From assembly GCA_003614735.1 (NCBI GenBank), contig KZ992453.1:1-55815 (forward strand): a stretch of 55,815 nt of DNA. The letters are read 5' to 3'. The DNA is from Thamnocephalis sphaerospora (lineage: Eukaryota > Zoopagomycota > Zoopagomycetes > Zoopagales > Sigmoideomycetaceae). The translations under genes and the position numbers were made by a program. Shown piece by piece: positions 1 through 10,794 of this stretch. The notes under the pieces are model-generated. The model made no database searches, was not told where the DNA came from, and saw only the letters and a list, made by a program, of their open reading frames with translations. The stretch's first letter is position 1. Each line of letters begins with the position of its first letter.

Positions 1-45
1 GGCGGCGGTGGAGGTGGAGGTGGTGGCGGAGGTGGTGGAGGAGGT
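1..45 (-). repeat. Polyproline-coding tract (start of FH1 domain)
   Basis: On the minus strand this GC-rich run is almost purely proline codons (CCN) and follows directly on the formin linker. FH1 polyproline recruits profilin-actin for the neighbouring FH2 domain, which is not in the window. Confidence 0.85.
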
Positions 46-3000
46 CCAGCAGAGGTTGCAGCCGCAGCAGGGCCATCCACTGTAATGGCCTTTGAGGATG
101 TCATAGTGGCCGCAATTACCGAGCCCATGCCACTGACGCTAGCCTTAGAATGCGACTCCGTATTCTGTGCCAGCGCGGATGCATTGTCATTACCAGCTGT
201 GTCCATGCTTGGAGCAAAGATGACATTATCCGAGTCGGACATGCCGTTTGCTGAGTGATTGGCGTTCTCCGCGCCGGTGCCGGTGACCACGCGCGGCCAG
301 TTGTTGGATCCTCTGCGCAAATGCGCTGAGCGCTTGATAGATGCACGATGAACAGATACAGCAGCATTAGCAGTCATATCGCCAGCGGTCGACGCTGCAC
401 CAGCAGTTTCCGTTGATGTGGTCGCTGTAACGTTGATTGCGCTAGTAGTAGAGGAAGTATCGGAAATGGAATGCGTATTCGAGCCAGTAGAGGCCAGAGT
501 GCCATCGTTGCCAATGCCAGCATCGGTGCTGATGGATGTTTTCCTGGAGCTGCTTGGGGTGGAGGTTCTGCTAGTGGTCATTCTAGACGCATCGCCGAGG
601 CTAGTATCCATGCTGACAGACGTCTTTCGAGAGCTGCTCGGCGTGGACACAGGGCCGGTATGCATACTCGAAGCTGCAGACGCGTTGGCACCAGTTGAAC
701 CAGCAGCAGTAGCCTTTGAATGCGGGCTCTTTAGCGCAGTGGTCGAAATATTTGGACTTTCAGGCACTGGCGAAAGCGGGTTAAGGCCAGATGCTACAAC
801 CGGTCGGCGTGTGGTCACCGAAAGCGAGGTTGCCGTTGTAACCATTGCATCATCGTCGTCGCTATCGTCCACGCGTCGCTGCTTAATAGAGTCCATAAGT
901 GCCTCGCGCAGCGGTTTTGACGATGACATCTGTGTTTGCTTAATATCAGCAAATGAGATCGTCTGACGCTTGTTCTGTGGCGGCACTGGCAGCGGCTTCA
1001 TTGCACTGGTTGGCGATAGCTCGCTACGACCGTGCACGCTACCGTGTGGAGATGCGTTGCTGCGACGGCCACTACGACTGCCGGGCGGCGATATGCTGGC
1101 ATGGGCGCCATCGGCCAGCGATGAATTGACCGATGTTGAATCGTCGTCAAAGTCTGCCATCTCTGCCTCAAGCGATGCAAGTTTGCCGATGGAACCAACA
1201 AGTGATGTGTAGCTGCTAGCAGAACTGCCCTTGCGACGTGCACGACGCTCAGTCGCAACTGAGCTGCGTGCGCTCGACGCCGGGCTCGGGTTCTCCATGC
1301 GGAACGTGGCCGACACCTCGGTCGGTTTGAACTGCTCGATCCGCTTAAGCGTCGCCTGCTGCGGTCCTATCTCGCCAGAGCCAAGAGGGCTAGTTGGACT
1401 GTACATGCGCGGTCGGTTGTTCTGAGCATGGCAAAGCGCAAAAAGCATTAGCCATCGTATATGCAGCTCTGCCTATGCCAATGCCCACCTCGTTCCAAAT
1501 GATACCACGGTCCTGCTTGAGCTTCTCAATCTCGCGCAAAAGCATATTGTGCGTGATATTGGGCACGCCCTTGGTCTTTGTCTGGCCAGGTGTGGGGTTG
1601 CCTTCATCGGGCCAGAGCAGCTGCTTCATCAAGCGATTTTCCACCAGCAGACTTTCGCGCGCATTGACCAGCTGCGTGTTCTCGTCCGCCTCTTGCTTCA
1701 GAGCATCATAGAGCTGCTGTAGCTGCTTGTCCTGCTCGCACAACTTAGCGTGGTACTGCTTTCGCAGTTGGTTGACCTGGCCCTGCAGCGCTTCCACTGT
1801 CGTCCGCGACATGCGCACTAGGTCTTCCATTGAAGCATTGCGCTCCTGCAGCTCGGTGACAAGATCGTCTACGCACGCGGATACGCATATTGTAAGCACC
1901 GATGAGCAGGAGCCGCCACATTACCTATTTCTCTACAGCATCATCTGGCCTTACCTGCATTCAGGTTAAGCTGCTGCTCCAACTCGCGGATGCGCTTTTG
2001 CAGCTCCTCCGTCTTTTTTCTCTCCGCGCCCAGATCCTTCACCATGCGCTGCAGCTTTTCCTCGTTGTTGAATCCAGCTATCACCGATTTGACCGAGGCG
2101 CCGTAGGAGTGCGTAAAGTCATCGCTCATCCCACGACGATCCAGGACGACCTGCGTGACAAGCTTGTCGAACAGATGAAAGTAGTGCGTACGCGTTTCGT
2201 CATCGTCACGGACAAGCAACATGTGCTGCAGTGTAGAGAGAAAATAGTCGTGCGCTTTGGTGCCCTCGAGCATCTTCAGCAGTGTTTCCACAATGTCGCC
2301 TGGACTGCTGGCATCCGGCAATGCAAAGGCGTGATTAAATTCCGACAGCTCCTGGTGGTCTTCATCAGCTTCACGCTGATACTTGTTCAACTGCAAAAGA
2401 ATAAGGTCGTTGGCAAACTCTTTGACATTACGCAGTATTCTGCTGAGACCACTTGAGTTTAGCTGATTACGGTAGTGTTGACGCAGATCCACCTCCTCGC
2501 ATACGCCTACAACAGCATTGACGAGAATAATATTGGAAAGCTAGTACACGCGCAAAAGCAATGGTTACTAAGCGGCACAGACACCGATGTCGTCGCTGGC
2601 CGCCGAACTGACGACGACAACATACCACATATTCAAGCAGTTCACGGTCCGATCCAAGCCGACGATACTCATCGCTTGCGCCAACCATACTACCCATGCG
2701 ACCACGACCTTCAATGGTCTGCTCTAGCACCGACATCCAGGCGCCAAAGCGATGCTTGTTCTGCCGTACGGCCTGCAGCTTGTCCATCGCGCGAATCACC
2801 AGCGCATGACCATGAGGCTTATCGCAGTAGCAAATAAAGGTGAGCACCTCTGCGACCAGCCGCCGTGTCACAATGCTCGGACTGTCCAGCGAAAACAGGA
2901 TGGCATGGATGGCATCCTCGTTGTTCAGTGCATCCCGGGTGCCCCACTAGTTGCGCATCCAGATGGGTCCAGGTACAGTCCAGACGTGTGCATGTGTATT

Positions 3001-4160
3001 AGCATCGGCCAAGTGGCAGTGGAAACAGCAGCGCATTTTTTGTCTTTGACAACGCACCTTGTTGTTAAGCAACGACTTGAGGCATTTGACCATTTCAATT
3101 TCCACCTGCACGTCGTTTTCACGGCTACACAAGTCCCATCGATCACCGGAACACGTGGTGACGCGTAATCGCCATTAGATATTGGCCGGTAGATTCGCGC
3201 GCCAATGGTCACATGCTTACCGATGCTGTCGACTGTTGACTATGCCAAGCTTGTCCCAGACAAGCTGTGTGCCGCGAAGATCAATAAAATGGCGAACCCA
3301 TCTGTGCAGTATCGGGAACACTAGGTCAACGCCATGTCCAGAGCAGCAAAGCCAGCCGAGCACAATCATTTCCGCCTGCCAGTAACTGCGCGAGCCTGCA
3401 CTTACCCGATCGGCTGCGTTGTTAGCGAAACACGGAGTGCTGTCCAAGTCTTTAGCGAAATATTCTTCACATCCGACTCGGCTAGCTTCTTGACATAGTA
3501 CTCGGGTGTGGAGCGATCTTTGCTAGCATCTCGACCAGACTTTTCCTACGATAGCGCGTGCGCCCCTCGTTAGAGGCAAAAGCCATCTATCGCCAGGCAT
3601 GCCAATGTACGCACCGTTGTCAGCTGCTTAAACTGACTAGACTTGACGAGTTTGAGCTTGTTCTCGAACGGCATATTACGTATTTGCTGGCGCTGCGCCT
3701 CGCCAAGACCCATCGACTCCTACGTAACGACAGATCAAACCATGAGTACACCAGCCCGTAGTTTCGCGCGTTTCGTCCACTCGACACCTACGATGATTTG
3801 CTCCATCATTTCATCCAGTACCGCCTGCTCGCTGGGCAGCTCAACCGTGGTGGCCGAGCTGTTCGAGATGTTGGACGCGCGACTGGAGACCGTGGACGAG
3901 GCCGACAGTGAGGTGCCACGTGTGCCCATGTCGCGCCCTGCATTCAGCTCCGACCAAGAGCCCGACAGCTGCGGCGACAACGGCGACGTCCCCGAAAGGT
4001 TACTGCTAGTGCTGGCAGTTGTGTTACTGCGTGACACATCGCTGAGTGGCAGGGAAATGGAAAGCGATGGCGAGACATTTCCAGATGCCGGGGCAGCAGC
4101 TGCAGGTGGCGTGCTGCTTGCATTGGCCTTGCTTCGCTGGCGTCGAAAAAACGACTCCAT
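1..4160 (-). CDS. Diaphanous-type formin, N-terminal half (3' end outside window)
   Basis: Formins nucleate and elongate unbranched actin filaments for polarised growth and cytokinesis. The ATG at 4160 opens MESFFRRQRSK, a basic start followed by Ser/Pro-rich sequence. Next come a GTPase-binding segment (LPSEQAVLDEMMEQI, then EAQRQQIRNMPFENK) and an FH3/DID region in several exons. FH3 hallmarks include PEYYVKKL, GWVRHFIDLRGTQLVWDKL, VKCLKSLLNNK and LRQHYRNQLNSSGL. A coiled coil (1433-2040) follows, then a long Ser/Thr-rich linker, and finally uninterrupted proline codons at 1-45, the start of FH1. FH2 must lie beyond base 1. Introns are about 70 to 110 nt except the first, where only 21 or 30 nt can be removed (see findings). 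The linker carries a duplicated TPSSSRKTS motif and a helix ALMDSIKQRR that resembles a WH2/DAD motif. Family assignment is secure; some junctions are uncertain. Confidence 0.9.
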
Positions 4161-5212
4161 GCTGCAAGTGCCTCCCCGACCGGTACTTGCGGGGCGACTT
4201 TACCCACGCGACCAGTTGCAGAAATGCCGGTGCTTAGCAGCGGCACGCTTCCTGCGACGGAGCTGTACACACAGCAGGTCAAGGCGTCCGCGCACGCGGA
4301 CAGACGGACCTATCAGCTCGACACAGGTCCAGCTCCCGAATGCCAGTCGCCAGATGCAGTGGAATAGGCCAGCCGCAGCGACACACGAGCGAAAGGCGCG
4401 CGATTTGTTACTAGGTGTTTGCAGAAGCAATAGCGGACTGGCCGGCAATAGGAGAGAGAATGGGTGATGCGCCAGCCAACTGGGAAACACACAGGCAGGT
4501 CCAAGGCTGTTCTTTGAATGCGCGATGGCGTATGGACAGAAATGATGGCGGTGTTCAGGAGGACGTGGTAGTGAAAGAGAGAGAGAGAGAGGAGGGGGCA
4601 AGTGAACGCAGTACAGCAGGTGTCCACGTTCGTACACGCTGGCACGGCGGCTAAAGACCAAAGGCGACACTTTTGGGCCGCAGCAGCGAGATGAGCAGGA
4701 CGCGATGCAAAAGTGTGGGGTGGCTTGTGCCGTTGCGCCGGCAGAGGGGCAAGGATGGCGCTACGATTTATGCCACCACGCTGATACTGGCGTCAGCGGC
4801 AGCGGCGGCTACTGTTTAGCAGTTGGTCTTTAAGAGGCTCTCCAAGACGCTGCTTCGCTTTGGTGTTCTCCCTTGATACACCCCTCATGCGCCCTTTTTG
4901 TCACTTAATATTGTTGCTGGATCAAATGAAACGCTATTCTAGTGGTCTTGGGCCAAGTGCCAATGGCTCCACCAACCACCGGCAGCCACTCCATCAGGGC
5001 GACCTGCGCTGACTGGCAGAGGCCGACGTCGCCACTTGTGCTCGCCATCTCAATCTCCTTCCAACCCGACTGCTGCTCCGTGCGCATCATCCGCCGCCGT
5101 TCCTTCGTTCAGTCTGCCGGCCTCACCACGTTTGGCCGACGCCGTCGTTGGACCGCATCCGCTTCGTTACAGATACACAGACGTTTGACCGCGCGTGCAT
5201 ACACTGCCGTCA
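4161..5212. promoter_or_regulatory. Divergent intergenic region between formin and OST3
   Basis: About 1 kb separates two divergent start codons, so both promoters must lie here. It contains a GA tract (4576-4592), which reads as CT on the formin strand. ORFs on both strands here (for example 4200-4670) are low-complexity and look like chance. I see no clear TATA box. Confidence 0.5.
4576..4592. repeat. (GA)n microsatellite
   Basis: Dinucleotide run about 420 bases upstream of the formin ATG, pyrimidine-rich on the formin strand. Similar CT tracts occur at 6227-6246 and 13685-13710. Confidence 0.8.
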
Positions 5213-6649
5213 ATGTCCGCCATGTCGCGTCGGTCGCGGTCGCTGCTGTCGCTTGTGCTGCTGCAGCTGCTGCTTGCGCTGCAGTTTTGGCAACCAGCAC
5301 CCGCCTCGGCTGCAACTCTGGAGGAGGTGCGCGCCATTACAGCCACGGCCAAGGACAATATCCTTGTGCTGAACGATAAAAACTTTCCGAAATACGTGGA
5401 GGAGCCGCGCGACTATAGCCTGATTATCATCTTTTCGGTGCATTCGAACGCGTTCAAATGCGAGCCATGCGAGTAAGTGCTGCAGCTGCCGCTGGTCTAG
5501 GATCGGCAAGGCGTCCGGCCAGTCGACTGACGCGTGTGGTACGCAGGCGCTTTGAGAGCGAATATCGGCTGGTGACTTCCAGCTGGGAAAAGATGGGAAA
5601 TCCCAACGAGCTTGTCTTTGCCTATGTTGACTTTGGCGATGGCCGGCACTCGTTTGGCAAGGTAAGCAGGCGGCGCCTAGCGCTCGGCAGCCTTGGCTTA
5701 CGTCGTATGCGTTGTCTAGATGAGTATCACCTCGGCGCCCGCTGGCCTTTATCTCCCACCGACGCTAGGCCCGAACGCCAGCAAGGCTGATCCAATTGGC
5801 TACGACTTTAACCGCCAGTAAGAGCCAATGCTATCTTCGACATCAGCGCTTGTAACCGTTGCTAACGTCTACTATCTGGCGCATGTTTGACCAACAGCGG
5901 TCTGATTGCGGAGCAGTTTGCCGAGTTTGTCCGCAAAGTCAATGGCATTGAGGTGGGTGTGCACGTACGCTATATTGTTCAGCAGAGTAAGCTAACGTGG
6001 CGGCGTGGTATCTATTGCAGATGACCATCTATCGACCGATCGATTGGGTCAAGCGCGGTATCACAGCCGCCGTCATCATTACCAGCCTTGTGGCGTTCAA
6101 GCTGATGTTCAAGCACATACTGGTTGTCATCAGGAGCGTGCGCGCCTGGAGCTCACTTACACTGGTGCGCGGCAAACTGCGTCGACGAGCATACAGTCAC
6201 AGTTAAAACTAACGTAATGCGTTCACCTCTCTCTCTCTCTCTCTCTTGTTGACAGGTGATCATTTTGATGATGACATCAGGCTTCATGTGGAATCAGATC
6301 CGCCACCCGCCGTACATGGGCGGCAGCGCAAGCCATCCAGAGTACATTGCACCTGGTTTCCAGACCCAGTTTGGCGTCGAAACGCAGATCATGGCTGTGC
6401 TATGTAAGACCTGTAACGATGTCGCTGACGGCTACTCTCCTGTATTAACCTGACCATGCGATCGCTACAGATGCTGCTTGCGCTTTTGCTACCGTGTCGC
6501 TGGTCACACGCGTGCCCAAGATCCGCGACGGAATGACTCAGCGCGTTGTGGCGTTTGTCTGGCTTTTGGTCCTAGTGGTGGGCTATTCGCTAATTATGAT
6601 GACGTTCCGCAAGAAGAACGGCAGCTATCCGTTCAAGCTGCTGTTCTAG
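5213..6649 (+). CDS. OST3: Oligosaccharyltransferase subunit OST3/OST6 (MAGT1/TUSC3 family)
   Basis: This subunit of the ER oligosaccharyltransferase has a lumenal thioredoxin-like domain that transiently binds acceptor cysteines and so helps glycosylation of slow-folding sites. The ATG at 5213 (a second is at 5222) starts a signal peptide, RRSRSLLSLVLLQLLLALQF, ending near APASAA. The redox motif CEPC closes exon 1, split from the rest by an intron. Later exons give the thioredoxin-fold body (ELVFAYVDFGDG; YDFNR), then four membrane segments, with the family signature MWNQIRHPPYM after the second. Seven exons encode about 338 residues, normal for the family. Introns have good GT/AG ends; one contains a CT repeat. 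The stop is TAG at 6647-6649. Very likely correct; OST3 versus OST6 cannot be decided. Confidence 0.92.
6227..6246 (+). repeat. (CT)n microsatellite inside an OST3 intron
   Basis: A pure CT run just upstream of the acceptor TTGACAG, where it probably serves as the polypyrimidine tract. Confidence 0.85.
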
Positions 6650-7014
6650 TGACCGCTTTGCTGGTGCGCCGGTGTATTAAATGACGATCCAGCGTGCTAT
6701 CCAGCACTGCTGCGATCTGTTCTGATGCTGCGAGCAAAGGGATGCCATGCCATGCCTTTTGGTTTGAGCTGCGCGGCACGATACTGCCGAGACTTGATAC
6801 TAAGCCTTGGTCGTTTCATCGTGGTCTCAGGTGCAGTGTCCATTTACCTGTCCACTGTGCTGCTTTAAATATACTACCCTGCCAAACAACCCTTTAGCTG
6901 CTGACCTCAACACACACCCCACACACGCGCGCATACATCCTCTCGCTCACTCTTTCTTCCGCTTCTTGCACCTGCATTGCCATCATCTACTGCGCATACA
7001 TTGACTTTTGCACC
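6650..7014. promoter_or_regulatory. Intergenic region between OST3 and the MFS gene
   Basis: The 365 bases hold the OST3 3' end and the MFS promoter. The last 100 bases before the ATG at 7015 are C/T/A-rich (ACACACACCCCACACACG, then CTCGCTCACTCTTTCTTCC), like a pyrimidine-rich 5' UTR. No other gene is supported. Confidence 0.4.
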
Positions 7015-8792
7015 ATGTCACAGGCGTCTTCCGTTGCTGTTAGCAGCGGCACCGGAGCTTTTGCCAGCAAGGTGACGCAGCCCAACGCTCGTCGCGTCAC
7101 ACGGGTGGTCTTTATAGCTTTGCTGCTGGACATTCTTGCGTTCACCATCATTCTACCGCTGCTACCACGGCTTATCGACTACTATCGCGAGCAAGAGGGT
7201 GACCGCGAGGTGAGTGCGCGCAGGCAGCAGACAGGTGTCCGTTATACGACCGCCTGACATTCGCATTGCCAGAACACATTTCTTGGCCAGACACTTGCCG
7301 CGGTTGGCCAGTTTCGCCGCTGGGCCAATGCGTCCACGCCGCAGCACGGACGAGGACACTCGGAGCGGGGTGGCTCATCGCTGGACACGGTGCTGCTAGG
7401 CGGTGCGCTGGGGTCTCTCTTCTCGCTGCTGCAATTTATAGCATCGCCCGTCATTGGCCATATCTCGGATCGAATCGGCCGTCGCACTACACTGTTGGGA
7501 ACGATGGTCAGCCAGCGGAGCGCAGCCATGCGCTAATACCGCTCGTCACTAACATGGCCTTTTGGTTGGTGCGCAGCTGGGTAACATTGCAGCCTGTCTG
7601 TTGTGGGTGTTTTCCGGCAACTTTGCCATCTTTCTTCTGGCTCGCATTGTGGGCGGCCTGTTTGAGGGCAACGTTCAGCTGTCGGTGGCCATTATTACCG
7701 ACGTAACCGATCGCACAACTCGCTCCCGTGGACTGGTAGGCGCTCGACTACAGGTGCAACATTGGGCACTGTGCTCACACGTTGATGTCTTGGATGCGTA
7801 ACTAGGCGCTGGTTGGTATCGCATTTGCGATTGGCTTTACGGTTGGCCCAGCCATGGGTGCCTACTTTGCTGGCTGGAATTTGCACGAAACTTTTCCGGC
7901 GATGGCCAACTGGGGGCCGAATCCGTACTCGGGAGCTGCGGTTCTGGCGCTGGCGCTAGTTACAATCGAAACGCTGTTTGTCTGGCGTAAACTGGAGGAG
8001 ACGGCACAGTATAGGGGCGTAGTCGAGTCTGCCGCAAGCCAGACGACAGACAAAAAGACGCCGACATCCGCGGAGGCGTTGTCCTTCCAGCAGCGTCTGC
8101 AAAACCTACGCCAGCTCGATCGCCTTCACTTTTTACACCTGCTGCTGTTTTCTGGCATGGAGTACACGCTCACATTCTTGACGCACGATGTGCACGGTTT
8201 CTCGCCGATGCAGAATGGCAAACTGCTAGGCGTCGTTGGCATTGTGTCGACGCTGGTGCAGGGCGGCTATGTACGCCGCTTTGCCTACCGCTACGGCGAG
8301 AAACGGCTTGTACTCCAAGGTGTGATAGCCTGTGCGCTTGCACTGCTGGCTATTGCACAGTCGGCCTACGCGGAGCAGCACATTGGTAGCGGTCACGGCC
8401 TCAGCTGGCTATGGGTCTCCGCGTTCCTGCTTGCCTTTACCTCAGCCACTGTCGTCAACTGTCTGACTGCGCTGGCTTCGATGCAGTGCGACGACGAAGC
8501 CGACGCGGCCTCGGCCGAAAGTGTTGCAACGGGCAAACCAACGTCCGACAGGGTGTCGGTGACGCGCATCGCAACGATGCCGCAATTGGCGCGTGGTGCA
8601 GCGCTTGGCCGATTCCGTTCCGTGGGCCAGCTGGGTCGTGCTGCCGGCCCATTGCTGGCCTGCACGGTGTACTGGCTGGCTGGTCCAGTTGTGTGCTACG
8701 TGGGCGGTGCTGTTGGCGTGCTGTGCATCGCTGCACTCGTCCGCATCACCGCGCCAGACCGCCCATGCGCCGCTCGCGAAAAGACAGCTTGA
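7015..8792 (+). CDS. Major facilitator superfamily transporter, MFSD10/TETRAN-like
   Basis: Predicted 12-helix membrane transporter, 524 residues from four exons (7015-7209, 7273-7506, 7577-7735, 7806-8792). The ATG sits in TGCACCATGTC. TM1 is VVFIALLLDILAFTIILPLL. The loop 2-3 signature is SDRIGRR, close to the MFS GxxxDRxGRR motif. TM4-5 reads LLARIVGGLFEGNVQLSVAIITDVT. The second half has the MFSD10-like stretch NGKLLGVVGIVSTLVQGGYVRR, and near the end RFRSVGQLGRAAGPLL. MFSD10 relatives are organic-anion or tetracycline-type exporters; the substrate cannot be read from sequence. A polar insertion (CDDEADAASAESVATGK and on) sits between late helices. The first loop has a Gly/His/Ser-rich stretch after the intron. 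AATAAA at 8873-8878 could be the poly(A) signal. Confidence 0.85.
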
Positions 8793-9878
8793 TCGGCGTG
8801 CTATTGCATACGGACTGGTCTGCGTATGTACAACGAGCACGCGATTGGTGTTGTGTACGCATGCATGCAGCAAATAAAGAGCATATTATCGGTTTAGAAC
8901 TGCTACCGTGCATTATCTGGCGCTCTAGGGACGTTCTATGACGTGTGGCACAATACCTTGTTCCGTCGTTGGCGCGGATAAGACGTCCAAGTGCCCATAA
9001 TGCTTTGCGCCCACATAGACACCAAGTGCTTGTCTGGCCAAGCCGTATCCGGCTACACAATTGGCGCCACCCGTTATCAAAGCGTAGCACACTGTCGTTT
9101 GCTGATGTGCAACTCTTGCGTTGCATCCGCACGTGTAGCCGTTTTCTGGGTGAGACCTGTCTCCGCTAATCTTTTATCGGCGCGTATACTTTATGCCAGG
9201 TGGCTGCTTGCGTAGGCGTATCGACGTGCAGCGAGCAAGAACGCGGCAACACCCCTTTCCGCGCGCCCTTTTACTGCTTCCCCAAGTAGCAGCCTGTTTT
9301 TCCTTTCCCCTGCTTGACTGCCACCGCCCGCGTGTTCTTGGCCTACGGCTTTGGTGACACCAGCGCGCCACATCAGCCGCACGTTCCAGCAGCCGATTAC
9401 GCTACGGTGCACCCGCAGCATCAAGGTGTCCAGAGGCTTGTAGTGAAGGAGATAGCGCGCAGCGTCCGACGACCGGGCCTATCCTTTTGCGCGTGCTCTG
9501 ACAAGCAGCATACCCCTTTTCCCAAAGCTATATCCCTGGCCTCCCTGTCTTCTCCTCAGTCTAGGCAGCCTACCCGTGGTATCTGCATCGGCGCCCGTTA
9601 TTTCTACCGTCTGTGCCGTGACCGCTCACCGTCGACTACGCGCTAGACTGCAGTTCTGTTCTGCTGCAACTGATCGATCTGCACCTTGCCTTCTTGACCA
9701 TTCCGACGGCCAGCTGCACTACACATTATCCATCACGGGCTTCGTTTCCGGGCATCTTGTATCTTGTTGCTGTTGGCATTTCGTGTGTTTCCATCTTTGC
9801 GTGCATTGTCTATTCGATCCAAACGCCAGCTACACCGTCTATCACGCAGCATCGCCACTTGGGCGTGCCACACGCATC
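8793..9878. other. Intergenic stretch without a supported gene
   Basis: Past the MFS poly(A) site I find no ORF with an ATG, plausible splice pattern or recognisable domain. The reading frame open from 9314 begins at a TTG codon and has unremarkable composition. The last 300 bases are pyrimidine-rich, which would fit a promoter for the weak ORF at 9879. Confidence 0.4.
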
Positions 9879-10328
9879 ATGATATCCTGGCTGCTTTTTT
9901 TCGTATCGCCAGCGCTTCTTCTCTTCCGATGGATGCTAGTTTCGTGCACACTTTTGATGTCCTTTCTTACAATGCTGACGACCGCTGTGAGCAAGATCTC
10001 ACGCGGCTCTGATCCCCACATTGGCGGGCCACGGTACGCATCGCACTCATATCACAAGCTACGACAGCCGGCAGAAGCGGCAGGCGACCGGTACGGCGAT
10101 AGTAGAAGGACTGCGGAACAGGACTCGCCTGCTACCTTGCTCTTGACAACGACAACTCAGTGGATGCATAGCATTCTCGTACAGCCGCCCAAAACACTGC
10201 TCCTCAGTTTTCGCGTAGCATGCGGTCTGTGCACATGGTGGCGTGCCGGTGGCCTGGCCAAAATCCGTGCTAGCACGCCGACGCCGACAAACCTACGGCC
10301 CATCGCGGAAAAGGGTGCCACCGGGTGA
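9879..10328 (+). CDS. Possible orphan membrane protein (weak)
   Basis: The ATG at 9879 starts an open frame of about 149 residues. It begins with a strongly hydrophobic double segment (MISWLLFFVSPALLLFRWML, then LLMSFLTMLTTAV), followed by a polar region and a second amphipathic stretch. At the end of the frame CACCGGGTGAGTG is a good splice donor. One acceptor about 84 nt further on (GGCGACAG) would add some 16 residues ending in a stop; others stay open to 10730, and AATAAA is at 10560. I do not recognise the protein. The upstream part of the same frame (from 9576) lacks an early ATG and looks non-coding. It could be a real small ER or mitochondrial membrane protein or a chance ORF. Confidence 0.3.
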   Translation: MISWLLFFVSPALLLFRWMLVSCTLLMSFLTMLTTAVSKISRGSDPHIGGPRYASHSYHKLRQPAEAAGDRYGDSRRTAEQDSPATLLLTTTTQWMHSILVQPPKTLLLSFRVACGLCTWWRAGGLAKIRASTPTPTNLRPIAEKGATG

Positions 10329-10794
10329 GTGCGGCGGTGTTTCTCCTTTAGATTGACAATGATGGCGACCATGCCAGTGGCCGCTGTTGGTGTCATGATC
10401 GGCGACAGGCCATCCGCTGCACGTACGCCTGGCTGCCTTCTTCCGCCACCAGCAGACGTGACGAATCCAATTAGACGAGCGCAGCAGGCTGGGTGTTTTA
10501 CGTTGTGTACACGGATGCTGCTTTCATCGTTTCTGGCCAGCAGCGCGCCACCATGCTTGAATAAAGCGCTTTGGCGTGGCAGCCAATATAGCTCTGGATT
10601 TGCTGTTTATTCTTGTGTCTCGTGGTTGCTTAGAGATGGGCTGCCTGCAGCATCAGACTGCAGCAGGTCCAGTTGCAGACATCTTTATGTACAGAAGCAC
10701 TTGCACGTGCCGCCACCACCAGACTTTTGACGTCTTCTCCCTTGTCTTGACTGTCTAGTGGCGTTGCATTTAAGCCAACAGGCGGCCAGCAACC
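10329..10794. other. Intergenic or 3' exon region upstream of the BSD gene
   Basis: It may hold the final exon and 3' end of the weak ORF before it (AATAAA at 10560) and the promoter of the BSD gene. An open frame to 10730 exists, but I cannot show that it is coding. Confidence 0.3.

Noticed and set aside
4200-4670. Minus-strand ORF of 156 codons with PPPLSLSLSL segment
   Set aside because: It is created by the CT/GA repeat, lies in the divergent promoter and has no family-like sequence.
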